Assembly: GCF_900188175.1 (NCBI RefSeq)
Contig: NZ_FZOQ01000008.1
Span: 152,052 to 216,051, forward strand
Source of the DNA: Pontibacter ummariensis
Lineage (GTDB): Bacteria > Bacteroidota > Bacteroidia > Cytophagales > Hymenobacteraceae
Direction: 5' to 3'
DNA length: 64,000 nucleotides
Position numbers and translations under genes: made by a program. The notes beneath the pieces were generated by a model. That model was not told the origin of the DNA, searched no databases, and worked only from the letters and a program-made list of their open reading frames with translations. Shown here piece after piece: positions 26,547 through 34,348 of this stretch; position 1 is the first letter of the stretch; every line of letters starts with the position of its first letter.

Positions 26547-28377
26547 TCTTTTTCGCTTTGATTATACTCCTAAAAAACTGAACCAACTCCTCTACGTGCG
26601 TATCAAACGCGAAAAGCATCCGCTGCTTCCACACGTTGTCCCGCAACGCTTTCATTCTGTCCCTGTCGTAAAGCTGCTTTCCCAGCTCGCTCATGTCCGA
26701 GAAAAACAAGCCCAGACCATATTTCTTTACCAGGGACTGCGTAGCTACCATGTGCCCCGTATTGTCGCGCTGCAACATAGGCAAGCCAGCTACCGCCAAA
26801 GTGGCCATGCGTGCCGGTATATTCAGGTCATCCCAGTTAGAGCGCATCAGCTCACCGTTGTTCTCGCTCTGGAAAAAGTGCAACCAACCGGCGTCGTACT
26901 GCGAGAACTCCTCTACCCAGCGGTCCTGGCTGCAGTTCGAATGAATGTGCAGATAGCCCGGTGCCATCGACATCGTACGCTCGATCCACTTCTTCCACTG
27001 CCCATGCGTAAAGTCACCGTAAAAATGCAGGTGTACCCCGTTCTCGGCCAGTTCTACCACTGTTTCCGGGTGCAAGCCTATAGGTCGCCCCGGCACGACG
27101 GTATGGACCTCGCCATCTTTTTCTGATAGCAGCGGCGAACGCTGCTCCGAGAACCACTCTTTCTTCGGCAGGTCCCCGTCCAGGATTAGCGTATGTTCTG
27201 AGTTGTGGGGCAGGTACTGCTCAAACCAATCCCGCATTTCATCACTGGTATAGATCTGGCCGTCCGACTTCGTATACAGGTCTATGAGCTCATTCCAGGT
27301 ACCTTTCTCCAGGTTGATAAAAGGGCCCTCCTTGTAGTGCCACACAAAAGGGATACCTAGGTTGTGCATCAGCACTTCGTGTGCAAACGGCACAGCCTGC
27401 CAGTTTAGCAAGGCATAGAGCACGTCTGGTTGTATTTCCCTGACCCGCTCTACCCAGTTCTCGTATGGAATGTCCTCCACGTGCCCGAAAGGCAGCGGCC
27501 CTACCGTATTGTACCAATAGGGTTCGCGCATCCAAAGGCCATACAGCTTGTGTCCCTGCTCCTCCAGCGCCAACACCCGCTCCGAGTTATAGGCCAGTTC
27601 CCCGACGAGCAAAATCTTTAAGCCATCCTCCGCCATGGGCGTGTCCGGCCTGTCCCGAAAGGGTTTAAAGTAGGCCTCCTCGTCAATGAAGTTACCAACC
27701 GTAGTATGGAAACGAAGCGGCTTTCTTACGTTGTAGTACAGCTTGTAGGGGTTAATCCCCCCTTCCGGTTCCTGTAGAATTTTATATCGTTGTGCCGGGT
27801 GGTCTACCCACTCGCAGGTGACTATAGCGCTTGAAACAAACGCTTTCTGCTGGCCTAGTTTACCCCAGTACATCCGCTCCAGGTCGTCTGTCACCAATTC
27901 GTCCCGCTCCAGCCATATGTCTGCTGTCTTACGGTGTAACACCTGCACCAGTTGTAGCGGAAAGCCCTCTATTTTACCGTTTGCCGTACGATTGTAATGG
28001 TGCCTTACCCCCGAAAAGGCCAGCACTGCCGCAGGGTTTTCCTGCAGCAGGTTAAACAAGGATTGTAAATGTTCCTTGTAATACACGTCGTCAGAAGGCA
28101 GGTAAGCGATAAAGTTATAAGAGGCCTCGCGCAGGCCTTCGTTCAGGCTGGCTCCCAGGCCCACGTTCTGCACGTGTTTCCAGTACCGGATCCGCTCATC
28201 TGCCAGGTAAGGGCTAATCACCCGCTCCGTATCGTCGGGGCTACCGTCATTGATCAGAAGTAGCTCCCACTTCTGAAAAGTTTGCGCCTGCAGGCTGGCG
28301 AGGGCACGTGTAATGAACGCCTCCTGCTTGTAAGTAGGCATGATGATGCTTATCCCTTTGTCTGCTTGTGTTGGCAT
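26461..28377 (-). CDS. Two-domain glycosyltransferase: GT2 fused to a GT-B-like domain
   Basis: A 638-residue protein. Residues about 8-120 are a family 2 GT-A domain: GISIIMPTYKQEAFITRAL, ELLLINDGSPDDTE and AYLPSDDVYYKEH with the metal-binding acidic pair. From about residue 240 a second Rossmann-type module begins (LKILLVGELAYNSERVLAL) and extends to a donor-site-like region (DDLNIPARMATLAVAGLPML) typical of GT4-like glycosyltransferases. One polypeptide may therefore add two consecutive sugars. The tail after about residue 612 (YNSIFPAAVEVGD and onward) is encoded inside the next gene and looks like a non-conserved extension. It sits between a GT9 and a GT4 gene, all on the minus strand. 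Confidence 0.86.
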   Translation of the reverse strand: MPTQADKGISIIMPTYKQEAFITRALASLQAQTFQKWELLLINDGSPDDTERVISPYLADERIRYWKHVQNVGLGASLNEGLREASYNFIAYLPSDDVYYKEHLQSLFNLLQENPAAVLAFSGVRHHYNRTANGKIEGFPLQLVQVLHRKTADIWLERDELVTDDLERMYWGKLGQQKAFVSSAIVTCEWVDHPAQRYKILQEPEGGINPYKLYYNVRKPLRFHTTVGNFIDEEAYFKPFRDRPDTPMAEDGLKILLVGELAYNSERVLALEEQGHKLYGLWMREPYWYNTVGPLPFGHVEDIPYENWVERVREIQPDVLYALLNWQAVPFAHEVLMHNLGIPFVWHYKEGPFINLEKGTWNELIDLYTKSDGQIYTSDEMRDWFEQYLPHNSEHTLILDGDLPKKEWFSEQRSPLLSEKDGEVHTVVPGRPIGLHPETVVELAENGVHLHFYGDFTHGQWKKWIERTMSMAPGYLHIHSNCSQDRWVEEFSQYDAGWLHFFQSENNGELMRSNWDDLNIPARMATLAVAGLPMLQRDNTGHMVATQSLVKKYGLGLFFSDMSELGKQLYDRDRMKALRDNVWKQRMLFAFDTHVEELVQFFRSIIKAKKNAVRYNSIFPAAVEVGDTTATAHHDKAV

Positions 28378-28415
28378 TAAGTTTTGTTTTTAATTGAGTG
28401 TATAAATAGAGCGTG

Positions 28416-29549
28416 CTACAGGATGTTGTGCTTGTTACTCTCCACCAGCACGTCCTGCCCCTTGGATAAGAGACTAAAGGTCTTCTCCAGCACATCCTCC
28501 ACCGTTACATCATCCACAAAGGAGACCCGGTGGTCGCAGCCATTGTGCTCGTGGTGTAAATCATTTTCAAAACAACTGGTGCCACAATTCGGACAGCAGG
28601 TGTTCCAGCCAATGCAGGTGCGGTTCTTGGTGACGGTAAGAGGAGCCGCTGTGAGCATATTAAAGAACCAGTAAATGCCAACGGTAGGCGTACCCACGGC
28701 CCGGGCCACGTGCATAGGCCCGGTATCGTTCGATACCATGACCTCTGCCATCTCCATCAGAGCAGGTAGTTCACCCACCGACAGCTTTCCACAAAGGTTC
28801 AGCACCTCAGACTTCATCACCTGAGCTACCCGCGCACAAACCTCCTGTTCCTGTTCGGTGGCACCGGTCATGACAACCTTTAGCCCCTGGGCCGCCAGTT
28901 CATCTCCTACAGCCGCGAACTTCTCGGGTGGCCACTGCCGCTGTATACCAGAAGACCCGGGATGGATCACCGCATACGAGATATCTTTTAGCTCCGGATA
29001 CTTTTGCAGCAGGGCTTCTTTCTCCCCTTCCTTCACCTCCAGGTGCGGCTCCAAATCATCTGTTCGGGCCCCAATCCTGTCTGCTACCTCCAGGTAACGC
29101 AGTATTTCATTCTGGCATAGATAATAGGGCACATTCCGGTCCAGAGGCGGGGCGTTCTGCGTTTTCAGTCCGGCGGTTAGCCTGGCCCCCAGCTTTAAAG
29201 TAAAAGGATTGGAGTTACGCCCTCCCCCGTGCATTTGCATAGCAATATCGAATTCCTCCTGTTGCATGGCCTGGAAGAAGTCCTCCACCTCCTGTTCGTT
29301 TTCCGGCCGGTCCGCCTCGTTGGGTATACCATGTGCTTTTGGTACGACCACCACTCGACTGACCGGGCTTTCCCTGTCCTTCAGCAGGTCGTAGTGCAGC
29401 TGTGTTCCCAGGTACACAATTTCGGCCTGAGGGTAGGCGTTGCGGATTGCCTGCAGGGCGGGGAGCACAAAAAAGAAGTCGCCCAGGCCGTTCGCGCGCA
29501 AAACCGCTATTTTCTTTACATTAGGTACTATGCTTTTATCTCTATCCAT
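28416..29549 (-). CDS. Glycosyltransferase family 9 (heptosyltransferase-like) with Cys-rich C-terminus
   Basis: A 377-residue GT9 enzyme, the family of ADP-heptose:LPS heptosyltransferases. Features: KKIAVLRANGLGDFFFVLPALQAIR at the N-terminus (shown in parts), VIHPGSSGIQRQWPPEKFA for the ADP-heptose-binding loop, VMTGATEQEQEV, and SNDTGPMHVARAVGTPTVGIY. After the fold comes CCPNCGTSCF and then GCDHRVSFVDDVTVEDVL, a CxxC...CDH arrangement that looks metal-binding. The same tail occurs in the GT9 at 38126-39220 but not in the other two GT9 proteins of the cluster. It is expected to transfer heptose, or another sugar, onto an envelope lipid-oligosaccharide in the cytoplasm. Confidence 0.9.
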   Translation of the reverse strand: MDRDKSIVPNVKKIAVLRANGLGDFFFVLPALQAIRNAYPQAEIVYLGTQLHYDLLKDRESPVSRVVVVPKAHGIPNEADRPENEQEVEDFFQAMQQEEFDIAMQMHGGGRNSNPFTLKLGARLTAGLKTQNAPPLDRNVPYYLCQNEILRYLEVADRIGARTDDLEPHLEVKEGEKEALLQKYPELKDISYAVIHPGSSGIQRQWPPEKFAAVGDELAAQGLKVVMTGATEQEQEVCARVAQVMKSEVLNLCGKLSVGELPALMEMAEVMVSNDTGPMHVARAVGTPTVGIYWFFNMLTAAPLTVTKNRTCIGWNTCCPNCGTSCFENDLHHEHNGCDHRVSFVDDVTVEDVLEKTFSLLSKGQDVLVESNKHNIL

Positions 29550-29589
29550 TCCTGGTTCCTGTTTCGAATGAGGCGGTTAGGCCTCTTTT

Positions 29590-30393
29590 TTATATCTGGA
29601 GGTACTCGGGTGCATTAATCTTTCTGTCAGGCACCGTCGTCTTCAGTTCCTGATGATAGGCACCGCTGGGCAGCAAGCCACAGCCTCCATACCTTTTCAT
29701 CACGCGTAACTGTGCCAGCACATCTTCTCCGCAATGCTTCGTGGGGAGGGCCTGCCAAAAGTCAAAGCCGCCGATGTCGCGCAGCTTTAATGTGTCATAC
29801 AGCACACAGCCGCCTCCCCAAGCAATTTTGTAAGTGCGGGGATCATCCGCCGTGATGCCATACTTTTGCTGCACATGCAGCAGGTTGGCGGCATTGTGCA
29901 GCTTATAGCGGTTCCACGCCTCACTTTGCGGCACGACCTCCTCGGGCTGCACTTTTCCTTCCCAGAATGCGATCGCCTGCTGGTGCGGTCGCACATCATC
30001 CCGATAGCTAAGACCGATCACCGCGTTGGCTACAAAGCCGCAGCCTTCCGTTTCCAGCGTCTGTACCATGTTCCGGATCACGTAGTCCTCCAAAATCAGG
30101 TCGTCATCCAGGAAAAGACTATACGGACTCTCTACCTGGTCCAGCAAAAACTGACGCTGCTGCGCCATGCCCTTGTGCGGCATATTACGCAGTACCTTCA
30201 CTTCGTGCCCCCTGGACTCCAGCACACGGATAGCAGTTAACAGGGATTCATTTTGCTCCAGCACGTCCTGGTCGGACTGATCGGAGATGATCACATCGAA
30301 GTCTTTTTCTGTCTGGAAGCACAGGCTGGTTATCAGCACAGCCAGGGCTCCAGAACGGTTACAGGTAGGTATTAGAACGGCTATTTTTTTCAT
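29590..30393 (-). CDS. Glycosyltransferase family 2
   Basis: A 267-residue GT-A glycosyltransferase. Landmarks: KKIAVLIPTCNRSGALAVL, FDVIISDQSDQDVLEQN, the DXD site in SLFLDDDLILED and the acceptor-side KIAWGGGCVLYDTLKLRDIGGF (shown in parts), with GEDVLAQLRVMKRYGG as the ED-type motif near the C-terminus. Its ATG overlaps the TGA of the upstream GT9 gene by 4 bases, so the two are translationally coupled. Substrates unknown; context is the heptose glycan cluster. Confidence 0.88.
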   Translation of the reverse strand: MKKIAVLIPTCNRSGALAVLITSLCFQTEKDFDVIISDQSDQDVLEQNESLLTAIRVLESRGHEVKVLRNMPHKGMAQQRQFLLDQVESPYSLFLDDDLILEDYVIRNMVQTLETEGCGFVANAVIGLSYRDDVRPHQQAIAFWEGKVQPEEVVPQSEAWNRYKLHNAANLLHVQQKYGITADDPRTYKIAWGGGCVLYDTLKLRDIGGFDFWQALPTKHCGEDVLAQLRVMKRYGGCGLLPSGAYHQELKTTVPDRKINAPEYLQI

Positions 30394-31535
30394 AGTCTGA
30401 TAAGTGTTTGTTCCTCTCCCACTGCTACTTCGCCTAACTCTTCCGTCTCCGGCGGGCGCAGTAGCGTGTTTACGGCATCCAATACCTGCTCAGGTCCTGG
30501 CCTGCCGGCTGCTTGCTTAAAGGCGCGTTCGTTGGCAAAAGAGATGATGGTATTACGGCTCTGTACTTCCGCCGGCACGTCAAAAGGCAGCACCTTATGG
30601 CGTACCTTCCAGGGGGTATGCTGTGGATTGGTTAGGGCGTAAAGCACCACGACGGGGGTATTCGTGGCGGCGGCGATATGCACAGGCCCGGTATTGTTGG
30701 AGATCAGCACTGGTGATTGGCTGATCAGATTGATCAACTCCTCCAGGCTCAGTTCACCGCACAGGTTAAAAGCTTTATTCCCGGCCTGCTGCCGTATGCG
30801 CTCTGCCAACTCCCTCTCAGCATGCACTCCTGTTAGCATCACCTGGTATCCTTGCTCCTGGGTCAGCCTTTGCGCTACCTCCGCAAAATACTGTGGGGGG
30901 TACTGGCGCTTAACCTCGCTTACACCCGGGTGCAGTATAAGCCAGGGCCTGCCTGTGTCCACCCCTTTGGCTTGTAGCTTCTGCTGGACCTGGAAAGCTG
31001 CTGCTTCTTCGGTACGCAGTATCAGGTGCTGGTTATGGGTGAAAAAGCCGAGACTATCTACTAACTGAAGTTGCCGGTCCACCTCGTGCTGTATGCGGTA
31101 GAGGGGCTCCGCATCGGGTAACCAATCTGTGATGAGGTGATAGGGGTTTTCGCGGCAATAGCCTGCTACCCGGAGGATACCGGCCATATAACACAGCATC
31201 GCAGCAGGCAAAGGGTTTTGGCTGTATACGGTAAAGATGACAGCGCCATCGAAGGCATGCTGCTTTAGCTTCTCCACGATGTTCATGACAGCCTCACCAG
31301 ACTGTTTGCTTTTGTTCTTGGCCCAGGGCGGGTCAAAAGTGAGCACCTCATCTATTTCCGAGATATAAGGCGCAATAGCGGCGCCGGCACGTGAGGCCAG
31401 CAGGGTGATCTTACAGTCCTGGTTTGTTTCCCTGATGGCCCTGATGGCAGGGCTCGTCATCAACACGTCGCCCAGGTTATCCAGCCGGACGCACAGCACG
31501 TTCTTGCACTCTTTCCACGCTCCTCGTTCAGGCAT
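30390..31535 (-). CDS. Glycosyltransferase family 9 (heptosyltransferase-like)
   Basis: A 381-residue GT9 enzyme. It has CVRLDNLGDVLMTSPAIRAIRE for the N-terminal fold (parts), LILHPGVSEVKRQYPPQYFAE for the donor loop, GYQVMLTGVHAERELAE and SNNTGPVHIAAATNTPVVVLY at the conserved nucleotide-sugar site. It lacks the Cys-rich C-terminal tail of two other GT9 proteins in the cluster. Its start overlaps the hldE stop by 8 bases, and its end overlaps the following GT2 start by 4, so it is tightly coupled to heptose activation. The best guess is an ADP-heptose transferase. Confidence 0.91.
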   Translation of the reverse strand: MPERGAWKECKNVLCVRLDNLGDVLMTSPAIRAIRETNQDCKITLLASRAGAAIAPYISEIDEVLTFDPPWAKNKSKQSGEAVMNIVEKLKQHAFDGAVIFTVYSQNPLPAAMLCYMAGILRVAGYCRENPYHLITDWLPDAEPLYRIQHEVDRQLQLVDSLGFFTHNQHLILRTEEAAAFQVQQKLQAKGVDTGRPWLILHPGVSEVKRQYPPQYFAEVAQRLTQEQGYQVMLTGVHAERELAERIRQQAGNKAFNLCGELSLEELINLISQSPVLISNNTGPVHIAAATNTPVVVLYALTNPQHTPWKVRHKVLPFDVPAEVQSRNTIISFANERAFKQAAGRPGPEQVLDAVNTLLRPPETEELGEVAVGEEQTLIRL

Positions 31536-33036
31536 ATCGTTCTCTTTCCTTTGATTCTTCCACTGACACGCCAGCTGTCCTGGCTTCCTGTATTTTCTTT
31601 ATAAGTAATGAAGTAGATTGCTCCGTAACCAGGGGTAGGAAACGTACTTCTCCTCCCAACTCTCTTACAAGAGCGGCCTCCGGTAAATGCTCTGACAGGT
31701 AATTCCCTCCTTTCACAAAAACATGGGGCTTGATGCGGCGCACCAGTTCGGTGGCTTCGTCCTCCTCAAAGGCAACCAGCATGTCGATGCTTTGCAGGCC
31801 CGACAGCACAGCAACCCGATCGTAAAGGGCATTGATAGGGCGACCCTCTCCTTTGAACCGGCGGATACTGGCATCGCTGTTAAGTCCCACTATAAGTACA
31901 TCGCCCAGAGCCTTTGCCTGGTTCAGGAGCTTTACATGGCCGCTGTGCAGAATATCGAAACAACCGTTGGTGAACACCAGGCGCCTTCCTTCCTGGCGCA
32001 GCGTCTCGAGGCGGCTTTCCAGCTCCGCGGTGTTGCGGAGAAACTTGGGCTGCTCTTTAAAGTGGGATTTCAGCTCTTGCTGGGTGCAGGCTACCGTGCC
32101 CTCTTTCTGCAGTACCACGAGGGCCGCTGCCGTAGCGACCTTGGCTGCCGTTTTAATTTTGGCGCCAGAGGCTATAGCCAGTGTTAACGCACTAATAAAG
32201 GTGTCTCCTGCCCCGATGGTGCGTTTGCGCTCCTGCGGGGATGACATGATGCGGCGCGGCTCCCGGCCTTTCTCAAAAATGATACAGCCCTCTTCGTCCA
32301 GGGTAACTGTGACATAGGTAGCCCCTGTTACTTTTAATAGTTTTTGACCGTTTTCTGTTATCTGCTGTACCCGGTCCTGGTGCAACAGGCCCGGTAACTG
32401 CAAAAGCTGCGTCGCCTCTTCGTAGTTAGGTTTCACGGCGGTAGGCCTGTATTTCCGGAACTTGCTAAGGTCTTTCGAGTCTATAATCAGGGGCTTCGGC
32501 TCTTTGTTGCGTAATTTGTCCAGTGTCTCCAGCACCTCCTCTGATACCACGCCATAACCGTAGTCGGATAAAACGATAGCATCCGCTTCTGCATAGAGCT
32601 TCTTTAACCGCATGCCAAGTGTTCGCCTGGAGCGGGCGCTTATGGTACCTTTTGTGCCCTCGTCCATCCGTAACAGGATGTTCGAGTCGACGGTTATTCT
32701 TTTCTTAGAAATGGTTTTGCAGGTTTTGTCCTGTATGATGCAATCCGTCAGCACCTTGTTTTGGCGCAGGATTTCCAACAGCTTTTTACCACTGTCGTCT
32801 TTGCCTACTACAGAAAGAAAAGTTGTTTCGGCACCCAGCGCAGCAAGGTTCAGAGCGGTATTAGCTGCCCCACCGCAATCGTCTTCCTGATCCTGCACGT
32901 CCACGATAGGTACCGGCGCCTCACGGCAAAGGCGGTGCGAGGCGCCGATCACATACGTGTCCAGCAGGGCATCGCCTATGACCAGTACTCTCCTGTCTTT
33001 AAACTGCTCGATCAGCTGTTGCGCGTTCTCTTTCAT
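31528..33036 (-). CDS. hldE: Bifunctional D-glycero-beta-D-manno-heptose 7-phosphate kinase / 1-phosphate adenylyltransferase
   Basis: Makes ADP-D-glycero-D-manno-heptose precursors: the N-terminal PfkB/ribokinase domain phosphorylates heptose 7-phosphate at C1, and the C-terminal nucleotidyltransferase adds AMP after GmhB has removed the C7 phosphate. The kinase part (about 1-325) shows VLVIGDALLDTYVIG, DCGGAANTALNLAALG and the catalytic GAGDTFISALTLA. The transferase part (about 350-480) shows VFTNGCFDILHSGHVKLL and GLNSDASIRRFKG. The 502-residue length fits a fused HldE. gmhB lies just upstream, giving the kinase, phosphatase and adenylyltransferase steps side by side. No HldD epimerase is present nearby, so the product may be used as the D,D-heptose form or epimerised by an enzyme encoded elsewhere. 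Confidence 0.94.
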   Translation of the reverse strand: MKENAQQLIEQFKDRRVLVIGDALLDTYVIGASHRLCREAPVPIVDVQDQEDDCGGAANTALNLAALGAETTFLSVVGKDDSGKKLLEILRQNKVLTDCIIQDKTCKTISKKRITVDSNILLRMDEGTKGTISARSRRTLGMRLKKLYAEADAIVLSDYGYGVVSEEVLETLDKLRNKEPKPLIIDSKDLSKFRKYRPTAVKPNYEEATQLLQLPGLLHQDRVQQITENGQKLLKVTGATYVTVTLDEEGCIIFEKGREPRRIMSSPQERKRTIGAGDTFISALTLAIASGAKIKTAAKVATAAALVVLQKEGTVACTQQELKSHFKEQPKFLRNTAELESRLETLRQEGRRLVFTNGCFDILHSGHVKLLNQAKALGDVLIVGLNSDASIRRFKGEGRPINALYDRVAVLSGLQSIDMLVAFEEDEATELVRRIKPHVFVKGGNYLSEHLPEAALVRELGGEVRFLPLVTEQSTSLLIKKIQEARTAGVSVEESKERERYA

Positions 33037-33043
33037 TCCTCTC

Positions 33044-33616
33044 TCATTTAGCAGTCTGTTTTGCTTCCTGCAGAATACAGGACACCACCTCCTTGAATGC
33101 TTTGACCACGTGTGTGGGCTCCCGGTCCGGGTTCATCACCCACTCGGTCTCGTTTCCATTATCGATCAGGATAGTCCGGCACCCCGCCTTATTCCCCGCC
33201 TCCACGTCGTGCAGTATGTCCCCTATCATCCAGGAGGCTGCAAGGTCTATCCCCAGGTCCTTTGCCGCTTGTAGCAACATACCCGGCTGGGGCTTGCGAC
33301 AGGCACAAGCCTGGGTGTAAACCGGCACAATGCCTTCAGGATGATGCGGGCAGTAGTAAAAGGCATCCAGTCCGGCCTTGTATGGCTGAAGAGCGCGCTG
33401 GAGGGTCTCTTTTACTCCCTCCAGCGCCTGTTCTTCAAAGTACCCGCGCGCCACCCCCGCCTGGTTGCTGATCATCACCAGTAGATAACCCTCCGCCTTG
33501 AGCCGGGCAAGGGCCTCCGGCACGCCCTCGCACAGCCTGATCCGCTGTGGGTCTACGTTATAGGGCACGTCGTGCACCAGGGTTCCATCCTTATCCAGAA
33601 AAACGGCTTTCCGCAT
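33044..33616 (-). CDS. gmhB: D-glycero-beta-D-manno-heptose 1,7-bisphosphate 7-phosphatase
   Basis: A HAD-superfamily phosphatase of 190 residues that removes the C7 phosphate between the two HldE reactions. The nucleophile motif is AVFLDKDGTLVHD, motif II is MISNQAGVARGYF, and the acidic motif is SWMIGDILHDVEAGNKAG. The zinc loop of GmhB is intact: CPHHPEG followed by ACACRKPQPGML supplies the Cys/His ligands. It lies 7 bases upstream of hldE and 3 bases downstream of the SDR gene on the same strand, clearly one operon. Confidence 0.93.
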   Translation of the reverse strand: MRKAVFLDKDGTLVHDVPYNVDPQRIRLCEGVPEALARLKAEGYLLVMISNQAGVARGYFEEQALEGVKETLQRALQPYKAGLDAFYYCPHHPEGIVPVYTQACACRKPQPGMLLQAAKDLGIDLAASWMIGDILHDVEAGNKAGCRTILIDNGNETEWVMNPDREPTHVVKAFKEVVSCILQEAKQTAK

Positions 33617-33619
33617 GGC

Positions 33620-34345
33620 TTACGGCCAGGAAGTTTCGCGCATCGGAATCACCATTACCTCTGGAATCACGGAGTCCTGTGGCTGGCAGAGCACGTATTT
33701 GACGGTGTCCGCTACGTTTTCCGGCTTCTGCAGTACATTCGGATCCGTATCGGGGAAGCGCTCCAGGATGAAAGGGGTCTGCATGCCACCGGCGATCACA
33801 GCCGTTACCTTGATGTTCTCCTGGCGCCCCTCTACGTGCAGGGCATGGGTAAAGCCCAGCAGGCCCCATTTGCTGGCGTGGTACGCCGAGGCATTGGCCC
33901 AGGTGCGCTTGGCTGCCGTAGACACGATATTCACGATATGGCCATGGCCATTTTCTTTCAGGATCGGAAAAACCGCTTTCGACACGTTAAAAGGCCCTGT
34001 CAGGTTTACCTCCATCACGCGGTTCCACTCCTCGTGGCTCAGCTCTTCCACAGACTTGGTATAGTCTATCCCGGCGTTGTTGATCACATAGTCGAGCTTT
34101 CCGTGCTCGCTGATCACTTTCTGGATGACCTCATCTATCTCCTGCACATTCCCCACATCCATCTTATAAGAGGCGGCTTTTCCTCCTGCCTTGCCTATCT
34201 CCTCCATTACCTTCCTGGTGCCCTCTTCTTTTATATCCACCGGGATGACGGTCGCACCGTCTGCTGCAAGGGTTTTACAAATGGCGGCTCCCAGTCCCTG
34301 GCCTCCACCTGTTACTAAAATGACTTTGTCTTTAACTGAATTCAT
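33620..34345 (-). CDS. Short-chain dehydrogenase/reductase
   Basis: A classical 241-residue SDR. The nucleotide-binding motif is LVTGGGQGLGAAIC, NNAGIDY is the NAG motif, and the catalytic Ser/Tyr/Lys are in NIVSTAAKR and SAYHASKWG. The C-terminus ends PMRETSWP. It is much shorter than the HldD epimerase (about 310 residues, extended SDR with TGxxGxxG), so it is not HldD. Its place between gmhB and a GT4 gene, with 3-base gaps, argues for a role in making or modifying a sugar of the same glycan, for example oxidation, reduction or epimerisation; this is inference. Confidence 0.87.
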   Translation of the reverse strand: MNSVKDKVILVTGGGQGLGAAICKTLAADGATVIPVDIKEEGTRKVMEEIGKAGGKAASYKMDVGNVQEIDEVIQKVISEHGKLDYVINNAGIDYTKSVEELSHEEWNRVMEVNLTGPFNVSKAVFPILKENGHGHIVNIVSTAAKRTWANASAYHASKWGLLGFTHALHVEGRQENIKVTAVIAGGMQTPFILERFPDTDPNVLQKPENVADTVKYVLCQPQDSVIPEVMVIPMRETSWP

Positions 34346-34348
34346 GGC

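Noticed and set aside
33620..34345. The SDR as the missing HldD epimerase
   Set aside because: It is a 241-residue classical SDR with YxxxK and TGGGxGLG, not the extended, about 310-residue HldD type.
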